Source: Paraburkholderia acidicola (GTDB lineage Bacteria; Pseudomonadota; Gammaproteobacteria; Burkholderiales; Burkholderiaceae). Taken from it: a DNA stretch of 64,000 nucleotides. Location: NCBI RefSeq assembly GCF_002362315.1, contig NZ_MTZV01000004.1:310001-374000 (forward strand), in the 5' to 3' direction. The first letter of the stretch is position 1. Each line of letters begins with the position of its first letter. Below are positions 37,306 through 45,042 of the stretch, piece by piece. The notes beneath the pieces are model-generated. The model was not told the origin of the DNA. It searched no databases and was given only the letters and a program-made list of their open reading frames with translations. Position numbers and translations under genes: made by a program.

Positions 37306-38199
37306 ATGGCTGCGATGAGCGAACCCGATTGGTCACGGCTCAGTGCGCTCGACCCCGAACTGTTGCGCGCATTCGTTGCGGTGGTCGACAGCGGCGGCTT
37401 TACGGCCGCCGCGAAACAGCTGCATCGCACGCAATCCACGATCAGCCTGCGCATTCGCACGCTTGAAGAACGGCTCGATACGCACGTGTTTCTGCGTAAT
37501 AGCCGGCGTCTGTCGTTATCGCGTGACGGAGAGAATTTCCTGATTCACGCGCGGCGCATTATTCAGGTGCAAAACGACGCCATCGCCGCACTGAATCGGG
37601 GCCGACGAGATGGCGTGATCCGCTTTGGACTACCAGAGGACTATGCAGAACTGTGGCTGCCGGACCTGCTGAAGAAGTTTTACGCGCTGCGGCCGGACGT
37701 GCGGCCGCATATCCATTGCCGCATGTCGCTCGAACTGCTCGAACGCCTGCAGGCAGGTGAACTGGATCTCGCGCTCGTCGTGCGACATGGCACGCAAACG
37801 GGCGGCCGGCATCTCGGCAGCGAAGACGTGGTGTGGGCCGCGCATCGGGACTTTGCGCTGGATAAAACGGCGCCGGTGCCGCTCGCGTTGTTTCCCGAGA
37901 CCTGCTGCTACCGACAGCGCGGTCTTGAAGCGCTGGCGGCGCTCGATCGTCCGTGTCACGTGGTCTACACGAGCCAGAGCCCGACCGGCATCAAGATCGC
38001 GGTCAATCATGGCGCGGCGGTGACGATCATCGATCGCTGTACGTTGCCGTCGAACTGGCGTGTACTCGGAGAGAACGAGGGGTTACCGCCGTTGCCGTCG
38101 GCCGATCTGGAACTGCACCGATCGTCGGGGATCTGCGACCCGGCCGCTGATGAGCTGGCGACGTTGATCGAGGGAATGATCGAGCAACGACGGCGGTAG
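37306..38199 (+). CDS. LysR-type transcriptional regulator
   Basis: 297-aa LTTR with helix-turn-helix LLRAFVAVVDSGGFTAAAKQLHRTQSTISLRI and a short effector domain (VIRFGLPEDYAELWLPDLLKKF). The 45-nt divergent spacing from the oxygenase gene makes it the probable regulator of the oxygenase/M24/receptor operon. An internal Met four codons in (37315) is an alternative start. Confidence 0.9.
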   Translation: MAAMSEPDWSRLSALDPELLRAFVAVVDSGGFTAAAKQLHRTQSTISLRIRTLEERLDTHVFLRNSRRLSLSRDGENFLIHARRIIQVQNDAIAALNRGRRDGVIRFGLPEDYAELWLPDLLKKFYALRPDVRPHIHCRMSLELLERLQAGELDLALVVRHGTQTGGRHLGSEDVVWAAHRDFALDKTAPVPLALFPETCCYRQRGLEALAALDRPCHVVYTSQSPTGIKIAVNHGAAVTIIDRCTLPSNWRVLGENEGLPPLPSADLELHRSSGICDPAADELATLIEGMIEQRRR

Positions 38200-38316
38200 C
38201 GGTAACCATCGTTTGGGAATCACGCCATCCCCATAGCTCACCCACTGCATCCGACGCAGCGGGTGAATATGCATTGCGGATTAACTCCGCCACGTTAGAA
38301 AAGGCGATACCGCAAT

Positions 38317-38337
38317 CTGATTTGCACACGCAATCAG
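38317..38337. promoter_or_regulatory. Inverted repeat upstream of the HDO operon promoter
   Basis: CTGATT-N9-AATCAG, a perfect 6-bp dyad ending 18 nt upstream of the -35 box at 38356. The position and size suit an activator or LysR-type site, but no regulator can be assigned. Confidence 0.35.
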
Positions 38338-38355
38338 TTATCGCTCAAATTACAA

Positions 38356-38384
38356 TTAACAATCCTCTCGCCGATTACTATACT
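38356..38384 (+). promoter_or_regulatory. Strong sigma-70 promoter
   Basis: TTAACA (38356-38361), 17-nt spacer, TATACT (38379-38384): two mismatches in 12 with ideal spacing, in an AT-rich patch of otherwise GC-rich DNA. Transcription from about 38391 would cover the short ORF at 38484 and the di-iron protein gene at 38780. Confidence 0.65.
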
Positions 38385-38483
38385 GCGGCCATAAGACGAC
38401 GCGATTAAAACGGCCCTATGCGAGGATCATAAAATCTCTTCGCCCGCCATGATCGCCCCAATCAAAAACAAGGAGACGTAAAG

Positions 38484-38591
38484 GTGCCGCACGGTACCGC
38501 ACACCCTCGCACGTCGGCTCGATCCAGCGTTGAATCCGCGCGTCGCGACGCATCTGCCTTGCCAGCCCCTCTCTTCCCAGGTCGCTTATAA
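38484..38591 (+). CDS. Short leader ORF (35 aa) with strong ribosome-binding site
   Basis: GTG start with AAGGAG 8 nt upstream, 35 codons, TAA stop. The peptide (starting MPHGTAHPRTSARSSVES) is rich in Ala, Arg, Ser and Pro, has no membrane segment or Cys, and resembles nothing I recognise. It lies 93 nt after the predicted transcription start and 188 nt before the di-iron protein. It could be a regulatory leader peptide, a small substrate protein or chance; the sequence cannot decide. Confidence 0.4.
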   Translation: MPHGTAHPRTSARSSVESARRDASALPAPLFPGRL

Positions 38592-38779
38592 GTTCTCACC
38601 CCTCAATCAACCGGCAAGGAGAATACTCAACGAACAATCAATTCTAATTTCAAAATTTTAGTTTCCCTGTCAGCACATCGATTCGTCGATGCGCATCGTG
38701 TCAAACAACGCTCCCATGCCCGCCACAAACAAAATCAGATTATGTTCGCGCGCATGGAATCAGAGGCGAGGTATTTACT

Positions 38780-39601
38780 GTGCATAAAACCGATATCAGC
38801 TGGAGTTCCGACAATGCGGATCAGTTCTGGCGCATGGCGGACACCCTGCAGGAACAGACCGTCGAACGCGCAAGCGAGCTTTTCTCCTTCGTCGAAACCG
38901 CCAGCCCCGAGCAGCTCAACGCGATTCTCATCCAGTACCGCTACTTCACCGTCTACTACATTCCGGATATCGCGATCCTGGTTGCGCGCCTGAAGGACGG
39001 CAAGCTGCGCAGCTTCATGGCCGATGTGCTGTTCGACGAACTGGGGCGCGGCGATCCGGCGGGCGCGCATCCGCGGCTCTATGACGACTTCCTGAGAAGC
39101 CTGTGTAGCCAGAATGAAGAACTGGACGCGCTGGCGCTCGCCGACAACATCGACATGCTCGACGGGACCCGGACAAAACTCGTCAGCAACACTACGAGCA
39201 ATGCATATGCGGTCGGATTGCGCGGGATGGGCGGCGAATGCGTGTGTCAGATCTATCTGGCGAAGCTGTATGAACACGTCATCAAGAATCCGTACGTCCA
39301 GCGCAACCGTGAGTCCATCGACTGGAAGTTCTGGGACCTGCATATCGGCGAGCACGATATCGAGCACCGGATTCGGACGCGCCAGCTCATCAACGAAGAA
39401 ATCATCCAGCAAGGCGGTGCAGCGGTGACGGATCTTGGTCTTGGATACCAGGAGAGCATGACCTCGTGGGGACTCTTCTGGAGCAATATTTTTGCTGCCA
39501 TTCGCTCCACCGACGTCAAACGCACGCGGGTCGCTCCCTCCTGCAATTTCCAGCTGCAAACCGCGCCTGCCGGCGCAGCGCACAGCGTCGCGCTTTCCTA
39601 G
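38780..39601 (+). CDS. Haem-oxygenase-like di-iron protein (HDO, iron-containing redox enzyme family)
   Basis: 273-aa all-helical protein related to the PqqC/CADD/UndA/BesC fold. Candidate ligands are E87 (LFDELGRGDP), H97 (AGAHPRL), E153 (GGECVCQ) and the H188, H192, D193, H196 cluster (LHIGEHDIEHR), which fits the E-H-E-H-D-H pattern of the family. It starts with GTG 38780 after GCGAGG. Known HDOs do oxidative decarboxylation, N-oxygenation or C-C cleavage of amino or fatty acids. It is followed 22 nt later by a VOC protein, a likely partner. The reaction is unknown. Confidence 0.8.
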   Translation: MHKTDISWSSDNADQFWRMADTLQEQTVERASELFSFVETASPEQLNAILIQYRYFTVYYIPDIAILVARLKDGKLRSFMADVLFDELGRGDPAGAHPRLYDDFLRSLCSQNEELDALALADNIDMLDGTRTKLVSNTTSNAYAVGLRGMGGECVCQIYLAKLYEHVIKNPYVQRNRESIDWKFWDLHIGEHDIEHRIRTRQLINEEIIQQGGAAVTDLGLGYQESMTSWGLFWSNIFAAIRSTDVKRTRVAPSCNFQLQTAPAGAAHSVALS

Positions 39602-39623
39602 ATCTTCACCTGCGGAGCCCCAA

Positions 39624-40127
39624 ATGAAACAGATTCACACGCAGTTCCACCTCGCCATACCCGTCACCGATCTCGAAGCATCACGACAGTTCTATCGCGA
39701 CGTGCTGGGCGGACACGAAGGACGGTCTACCGACAACTTCATCGACTTCAATTTCTACGGCCATCATCTGGTGCTGCATATCGCGCCGGCAAGTTATGAC
39801 CGGACGCCCGCGATGTTCGAGTCGAAGTTTCATAACGAAAAGGTCATCGTGCCGCACTTCGGTCTGAATCTCGACCGGCAGACGTGGGGCGACATGGCCG
39901 AGCGCATCAAGACGCAGAACTACCCGTTCTTCGATCCGCCGCACGTTCGCATGGCGGGTATGCCGGGGGAGCATGCGACGATGTTTGTCGTCGATCCGTC
40001 GGGGAACGCGCTTGAGTTCAAGGCGTTCAAGAATCACGATGAAGTGTTTTCTAAAATCTTCGATCCGATGACCAAGGATCTGAGCAGTCTGGAGACGGTG
40101 GTGGCTGACGCTAGTTATCAGGCTTAG
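39624..40127 (+). CDS. VOC-superfamily protein paired with the HDO
   Basis: 167-aa glyoxalase/dioxygenase-fold protein: FHLAIPVTDLEASRQFYRDVLGG, then HHLVLHIAP, VPHFGLNLD and FVVDPSGNALEFKAFKN. Possible metal ligands are the His in FHLAI and PHFGL and the Glu in NALEFKA, as in the metal-binding VOC pattern. The ATG at 39624 lies 22 nt after the HDO stop, so the two are probably co-transcribed. A strong hairpin follows the gene. It may process the unstable product of the HDO or bind its substrate (inference). Confidence 0.8.
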   Translation: MKQIHTQFHLAIPVTDLEASRQFYRDVLGGHEGRSTDNFIDFNFYGHHLVLHIAPASYDRTPAMFESKFHNEKVIVPHFGLNLDRQTWGDMAERIKTQNYPFFDPPHVRMAGMPGEHATMFVVDPSGNALEFKAFKNHDEVFSKIFDPMTKDLSSLETVVADASYQA

Positions 40128-40155
40128 TGTCTGGATTAGTGGTCTGGACGTGGTT

Positions 40156-40196
40156 GCCCGCACGAGCCGTGTTACATACACCCGGCTCGTGTGGGC
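40156..40196 (+). terminator. Hairpin after the HDO-VOC pair
   Basis: A 13-bp stem (GCCCGCACGAGCC with GGCTCGTGTGGGC, one G-T pair) with a 15-nt loop, followed by CTCGTTTCC. The position 29 nt after the VOC stop suits an operon end, although the T-tract is poor. Confidence 0.5.
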
Positions 40197-40776
40197 CTCG
40201 TTTCCGGAACGACGCGTGTCTGTGTCGACGCGGTAAGTATTGGTAATGCCATCGATGAAAAATTTCCGCATCTTGTGATTCGTAACACCGTCTTGCAGCG
40301 GTTACGAAAAAGGCACGCTTATCGGCGTTCGATCCGCCGTGCTTATGCAGCCTCGCCGCCGCGATGACAAATCCTGTAAAGAACAGCGAGACGCCAGTAA
40401 CGAAACGACGGACACCATCGGCTATCGTGAGACTGCCCCTTCCTGCTACAGCGAGGTCAGACAGTCATCATGAAATCATTCTTCACTCCTTGCATCCTGG
40501 CCGCGATACTGAAAGTCAGTTCCGCGCCGATGTACTCCGCATTTATCGCCTCCGCCTCCACGCATAGCACGCTGACGGTCTCGGGTTACCGCACGATCGA
40601 CGCGGTGTCTGACGACGGGCTTCATGCTTATCCGTCGAACACCGAAGTTCGATCAAGCATTTGATCTTCCAACGCTCGCGGTCCAGTCGAGCACCTCAAG
40701 CGTCCTCGCCCGAACCATGACAACGTCGGTCTCACACCGTATGGTTTGAATCGCACATCGCCCGCCGACACTTATC
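40197..40776. other. 580-nt gap before the LptD paralogue
   Basis: Contains an imperfect dyad TCGTAACACCG/CGGTTACGA (40279-40306). A 64-codon frame at 40470-40664 has a vaguely signal-peptide-like start but a poor ribosome-binding site. I see no supported gene. Confidence 0.4.
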
Positions 40777-43113
40777 TTGACTCTGCGCAGCACCCTGCGA
40801 GGCTTTCGCCTGAAACCTCTGATTTCGCTCGTGCTGCTCGCAGTGGGCTGGGTACCGTCCGCTGTGTATGCACAACTGGCCGGCGCCGCTGCAGCACCGG
40901 AATCCCTCGGTGGTCAATGGGACTTGCGCCTCGCACCGCAACTCGCCGAACACCCACTGCCTGCTAATCAAAGGCCCGCCACGCTGACATTGGGTAACAA
41001 CGAGACCACCACAACCGACACCGATCTCGCGCTTAAGGGCAACGCAGAATTGCGGCGCTACGCGTCGGTAGTCAAGGGCGACTATGTGCACTATACGTTC
41101 GACACCGACATAGCCGACGCGTACGGAGCGGTTCAGATCGTGAACGACGGCAACATGTTCACCGGTCCCGAAGCGCACCTTCGAGTCGACGCAAACGAAG
41201 GCTACATGACGGTGCCGAAGTATCGTTTCAGCGTGACCGGTGGTTGGGGCAGCGCACAACGCATCGATCTGATCGACAGCGAACGATCGGTGATACACGA
41301 CGGCACCTACACCACATGCCCGTGCGACGGCCAACCCGCGTGGTACGTGAAAGCGTCGCAGTTCAATATCGACCAGGGCAGCGACGATGGCATCGCGCAC
41401 GATGGTGTGTTGTTCTTTCAGGGCGTGCCGATCTTCGCAAGCCCATGGCTGTCGTTTCCGCTTTCTAACGATCGGCAAAGCGGTCTGTTACCGCCTACGT
41501 TCTCGATCGGCTCAACCAACGGCATCGATGTTGCGTTACCGTACTACTTCAACATCGCACCGAACTACGATCTCACGCTGACACCGCGCTACATGTCGAA
41601 ACGCGGCGAAATGTTGAGCGCCGACTATCGTTATCTGACAGCAAAATCTTCGGGCACGATCGATGTCGCGTATCTGCCCGACGATGCGATCACGAAGACG
41701 AACCGCTACTCGATTGCGATAGTGCAGAACTGGAACATCGCCCCGGGCCTCACCGGTTACGTGAATTACAACCGCGTGTCGGATGCCTCAGTGACAACAG
41801 ATCTGGCGTCGGGCACCGCCTTCCCCACCAGTTCGACCACGCTGTATCAGCAGGAAGCCGGGCTCACCTACAACAACGGACCGTGGTCCGTGCTGGCACG
41901 CGAGCAACGCTGGCAGACATTCTCGACCGACACGACATACAACCGCGAACCGCAGGTCGACGTTCGCTACACGCAATACAACGTGGATGGGTTCGACTTC
42001 GGCACGCAGGCCGATGCAACGCGATTTACGTTGCCGGGGACCGGTGTCACTGAAGGCAACCGTTTCACCTTCACACCGTATATCAGCTATCCGATCGTTC
42101 GACCGGGCTGGTTTTTTACCCCGCAATTGAAGTGGCATTTCGTCGACTACGATCTGTCGTCGATTGGCAGCGATGCACCGGCCGGGCAACCGAAGACCTT
42201 CAGCTTCAACGTCCCGACGCTGAGTCTCGACACCGGCATGACTTTCGAGCGCAGCGTCCGGCTGTTCGGACACGCGTTCATCCAGACGCTGGAGCCGCGG
42301 CTCTATTACGTCTACACACCATATCGCAACCAGCAGTTCGCACCGCTCTTCGATACGGCGGAAGCCGATTTCGGGTTGTCCGAAATCTTCACCGACAACA
42401 CGTTTGTGGGCGGTGATCGCGTAGCCGATGCGAGCCGTATTACCGCTGCGGTGACGAGCCGTCTGATCGATCCGTCGAGTGGCGACGAGAAAGCTCGCTT
42501 CACCGTTGCACAGCTATACGATTTCCGCGCGCCGCAAGTGACGCTGGTGGATGGCGAGCCCATCTCCGACATGAGCCGGACTGGAATCATCGTAGGTGCG
42601 TCGTACAAGATCGGCCCCGGTTTCAGCGCCGAACAGGCGGTCCAGTACAACGAGATCGAACACTACCTGTCGCATGCGACGGTCGGGTTCGGCTGGGCGC
42701 CCGCGTCTCGCGAGGTGTTGAACTTCGCCTATCACTACACACGCGAAGACGAGACGCTCGATTACGAACCGGTCAACCAGTTCATCGTCTCGGAACAGTG
42801 GCCGCTCGCGCACCAGATATCGAGCGTCGCGCGCATCAACTACGACATGGTCACGCATCGGCTGATTGCCGGCTTGCTGGGTCTTCAATACGACGCCGAT
42901 TGCTGGGCAGTCAGCATCGCGTTCGAAAAGTATACGAACGCGTCGAGCACCGACGAACCGAGCACCGGTACCCGGGTACTGATGCAGTTGCAGCTCAAAG
43001 GATTTTCAAAGATCGATAACGGGCTGCTCGATCAGTTTCGTGCGAATGTGCCGGGCTATACGCCGCTGCCGGCAAGCGACGCGCCTACGTCGCGCTTCTC
43101 GGACTATCCGTGA
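40777..43113 (+). CDS. LptD-family LPS-assembly outer-membrane protein (divergent paralogue)
   Basis: 778 aa: signal peptide (RLKPLISLVLLAVGWVPSAVYA), an OstA/LptA-like periplasmic jelly-roll (residues ~65-190), then the LptD beta-barrel domain. Only three Cys occur: C181 and C183 in TTCPCDGQPAWY and C709 in DADCWAV. Canonical LptD has an N-terminal Cys and a CC pair near the C-terminus forming two long-range disulfides, so at most one such bond is possible here. The start is TTG 40777, the only site in front of the signal peptide. No surA or other LPS-export gene is adjacent, arguing for a second, specialised copy. Confidence 0.85.
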   Translation: MTLRSTLRGFRLKPLISLVLLAVGWVPSAVYAQLAGAAAAPESLGGQWDLRLAPQLAEHPLPANQRPATLTLGNNETTTTDTDLALKGNAELRRYASVVKGDYVHYTFDTDIADAYGAVQIVNDGNMFTGPEAHLRVDANEGYMTVPKYRFSVTGGWGSAQRIDLIDSERSVIHDGTYTTCPCDGQPAWYVKASQFNIDQGSDDGIAHDGVLFFQGVPIFASPWLSFPLSNDRQSGLLPPTFSIGSTNGIDVALPYYFNIAPNYDLTLTPRYMSKRGEMLSADYRYLTAKSSGTIDVAYLPDDAITKTNRYSIAIVQNWNIAPGLTGYVNYNRVSDASVTTDLASGTAFPTSSTTLYQQEAGLTYNNGPWSVLAREQRWQTFSTDTTYNREPQVDVRYTQYNVDGFDFGTQADATRFTLPGTGVTEGNRFTFTPYISYPIVRPGWFFTPQLKWHFVDYDLSSIGSDAPAGQPKTFSFNVPTLSLDTGMTFERSVRLFGHAFIQTLEPRLYYVYTPYRNQQFAPLFDTAEADFGLSEIFTDNTFVGGDRVADASRITAAVTSRLIDPSSGDEKARFTVAQLYDFRAPQVTLVDGEPISDMSRTGIIVGASYKIGPGFSAEQAVQYNEIEHYLSHATVGFGWAPASREVLNFAYHYTREDETLDYEPVNQFIVSEQWPLAHQISSVARINYDMVTHRLIAGLLGLQYDADCWAVSIAFEKYTNASSTDEPSTGTRVLMQLQLKGFSKIDNGLLDQFRANVPGYTPLPASDAPTSRFSDYP

Positions 43114-43135
43114 CGACGGTCGTACGAAGCGGTTT

Positions 43136-44809
43136 TCAGGTGACGATGGCCTCAGTGTGGTGTTCGAGGACAGGGTGGTGTGGTCTGTACCCGCTCGCAC
43201 CCGTTTGTCCTGGCAACTTCGGCACGGCATCAGACGCAACTGGATCGGAGTCGGCATACGACCTGTCAATGCGAAACACCGACACGGCTTCCCGCAATAC
43301 CTCAGCCTGTTCTTCGAGCGACTTCGCCGCGGCCGCCGCTTCCTCGACGAGCGCGACGTTGTTCTGCGTTACCTCATCGATCTGCGTGATGGCCTGGTTG
43401 ACCTGCTCGATGCCCGCACTCTGCTCGCGCGCCGCCGCTTCGATTTCGCCCATGATGCTCGTGACCTGCTCCACCGCCTGCATCGCATCCTTCATCGTGC
43501 CGCCTGCCTGCACAACGAGCGCTGCGCCCTGCGCGACCTGTGCGGCCGAATGCCCGAGCAGCTCCTTGATCTCTTTCGCGGCCGTCGCCGAGCGCTGCGC
43601 GAGACTGCGCACCTCCGATGCGACCACCGCGAAGCCGCGACCCTGCTCGCCGGCGCGGGCAGCCTCAACGGCGGCATTCAATGCGAGGATGTTGGTCTGG
43701 AACGCGATGCCCTCGATCATCCCGGTGATCTCGGTGACCTTGCGCGACGATTCGGTGATGCCGTCCATCGTCTGCGTCACGCGGTTCACGACCTCGCCGC
43801 CACGCGTGACGGTATCGAGCGCACCGTGAGCGAGACGGCTGCCCTCCTTCGCGTTGTCGGCGTTCTGTTTCACCGTCGACGACAGTTCTTCGATGCTCGC
43901 CGCCGTACGTTCGAGCGCCGCTGCCTGCTGCTCGGTGCGGCGCGACAGATCCAGATTGCCCGCGGCGATCTCCTTCACGCCGTGCGCGATCGCGCCGGTG
44001 CTGCCACGCACCTTCGATACCGTGTCCACCAACCCGTCGCGCATCTGTGCGAGTGCGCCGAGCAACTGCCCCATTTCGTTGCGCGAACGGGTCCGGACCG
44101 AGATCGTCAGATCGCCGGCTGCAATGCTCTGAAAGTGCGAGATCGTGCGCTTGACCGGTTTGATCAGCGCCGCCGACATCATTGCGCGCGCAACGACACC
44201 GACCACGATCGAGATCACACCGATGGCCGCAAACAACAGACCCGCGATGCGGAAGCGTTGCGCGATGTCGTCGGCGCCACGACGCTGTGCGTCGGTTTGC
44301 ACACGCTCTAGCGCATCGATCGCCTTCGCGTAGACCTTGTAGTAACGATCGGCGGTTTCGCCCTGGATCGTGCGGAACGTGTTGAAGTCGTTGTCGACGA
44401 GCGCCTTGTGCTCGGGCTCGATTGCCTGATTGACGAGTGCGTCACGGGCCTGTGTCACCGCCTGGGCCAGCTTCTGCTCGTCGGTACTCGCGAACGGACC
44501 GCTCGCGTAGGTACGGAAGTCGTTGTTCGAATCGACCAGCATCGTGTGAGCGGCCGCGAGCAGCCCGTCGGTGTCCTTGCCGATGCTGAACAGCGTCTCG
44601 TAGCTGCCGAGCGCGAGACGCACCTGCAGCAGCTTCTCGGAGCTCGTCTTCAACGACGCGAGCGCGGCCGAGCTGCGCTGCAGGTCGCGCAGGCCGTCGC
44701 TGGTGTGCTTCAGTGCGCCGTAGCCGACTCCGATCACCGTCAGCAGAAATGCGACGAATACGCAGATGATCAGGGTCAGGCCACCGCGAATGGTGAGGTT
44801 GTTGAGCAT
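43136..44809 (-). CDS. Methyl-accepting chemotaxis protein (Tar-like sensor)
   Basis: 557-aa chemoreceptor. It has a TM segment at ~10-32, a four-helix-bundle periplasmic sensor, a second TM near 190-212, HAMP (KPVKRTISHFQSIAAGDLTISV) and the cytoplasmic signalling helix with the hairpin tip EGIAFQTNILALNAAVEAARAGEQGRGFAVVASEVR. There is no C-terminal NWETF-type pentapeptide. The frame is open to 45007, but ATG 44809 begins MLNNLTIRGGL, normal for this class. It converges with the LptD paralogue, 22 nt apart. Confidence 0.93.
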   Translation of the reverse strand: MLNNLTIRGGLTLIICVFVAFLLTVIGVGYGALKHTSDGLRDLQRSSAALASLKTSSEKLLQVRLALGSYETLFSIGKDTDGLLAAAHTMLVDSNNDFRTYASGPFASTDEQKLAQAVTQARDALVNQAIEPEHKALVDNDFNTFRTIQGETADRYYKVYAKAIDALERVQTDAQRRGADDIAQRFRIAGLLFAAIGVISIVVGVVARAMMSAALIKPVKRTISHFQSIAAGDLTISVRTRSRNEMGQLLGALAQMRDGLVDTVSKVRGSTGAIAHGVKEIAAGNLDLSRRTEQQAAALERTAASIEELSSTVKQNADNAKEGSRLAHGALDTVTRGGEVVNRVTQTMDGITESSRKVTEITGMIEGIAFQTNILALNAAVEAARAGEQGRGFAVVASEVRSLAQRSATAAKEIKELLGHSAAQVAQGAALVVQAGGTMKDAMQAVEQVTSIMGEIEAAAREQSAGIEQVNQAITQIDEVTQNNVALVEEAAAAAKSLEEQAEVLREAVSVFRIDRSYADSDPVASDAVPKLPGQTGASGYRPHHPVLEHHTEAIVT

Positions 44810-44895
44810 GATGGGTCCGTGGCGGTCTATCGGTTGCGTGCGGTTGGCGTACGGGTTGCGTTTTGCTGGTTGCCGGCGTGGCCTCCCTGAGCGGG

Positions 44896-44903
44896 ATATC
44901 GGC
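44896..44903 (-). promoter_or_regulatory. Possible sigma-28 -10 element of the chemoreceptor gene
   Basis: The minus strand reads GCCGATAT, one mismatch from the flagellar-sigma consensus GCCGATAA, 87 nt upstream of the chemoreceptor start. No convincing -35 (TAAAG) is seen at the expected distance, so support is partial. Confidence 0.3.
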
Positions 44904-45042
44904 GTTTGGGCGAGATAGGTGTATAGGGGATATCCATGAGGGCGGTTCCGCTGCCTGCGTGGTCGTGACCCAGCAGCGAACCAGGTCACGTGGTGACCCG
45001 CAACCACCCAAGCTCTGCGGCCTGATCGGCCGTCACTGCTTC

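Noticed and set aside
40470..40664. 64-codon plus-strand frame with a hydrophobic start
   Set aside because: The ribosome-binding site is poor, there is no similarity or operon context, and the tail is not protein-like; kept only as a remark in the gap entry.
43040..44311. 423-codon plus-strand frame opposite the chemoreceptor gene
   Set aside because: It is antisense to a clear chemoreceptor, very Arg/His-rich, and typical of a GC-rich shadow frame.
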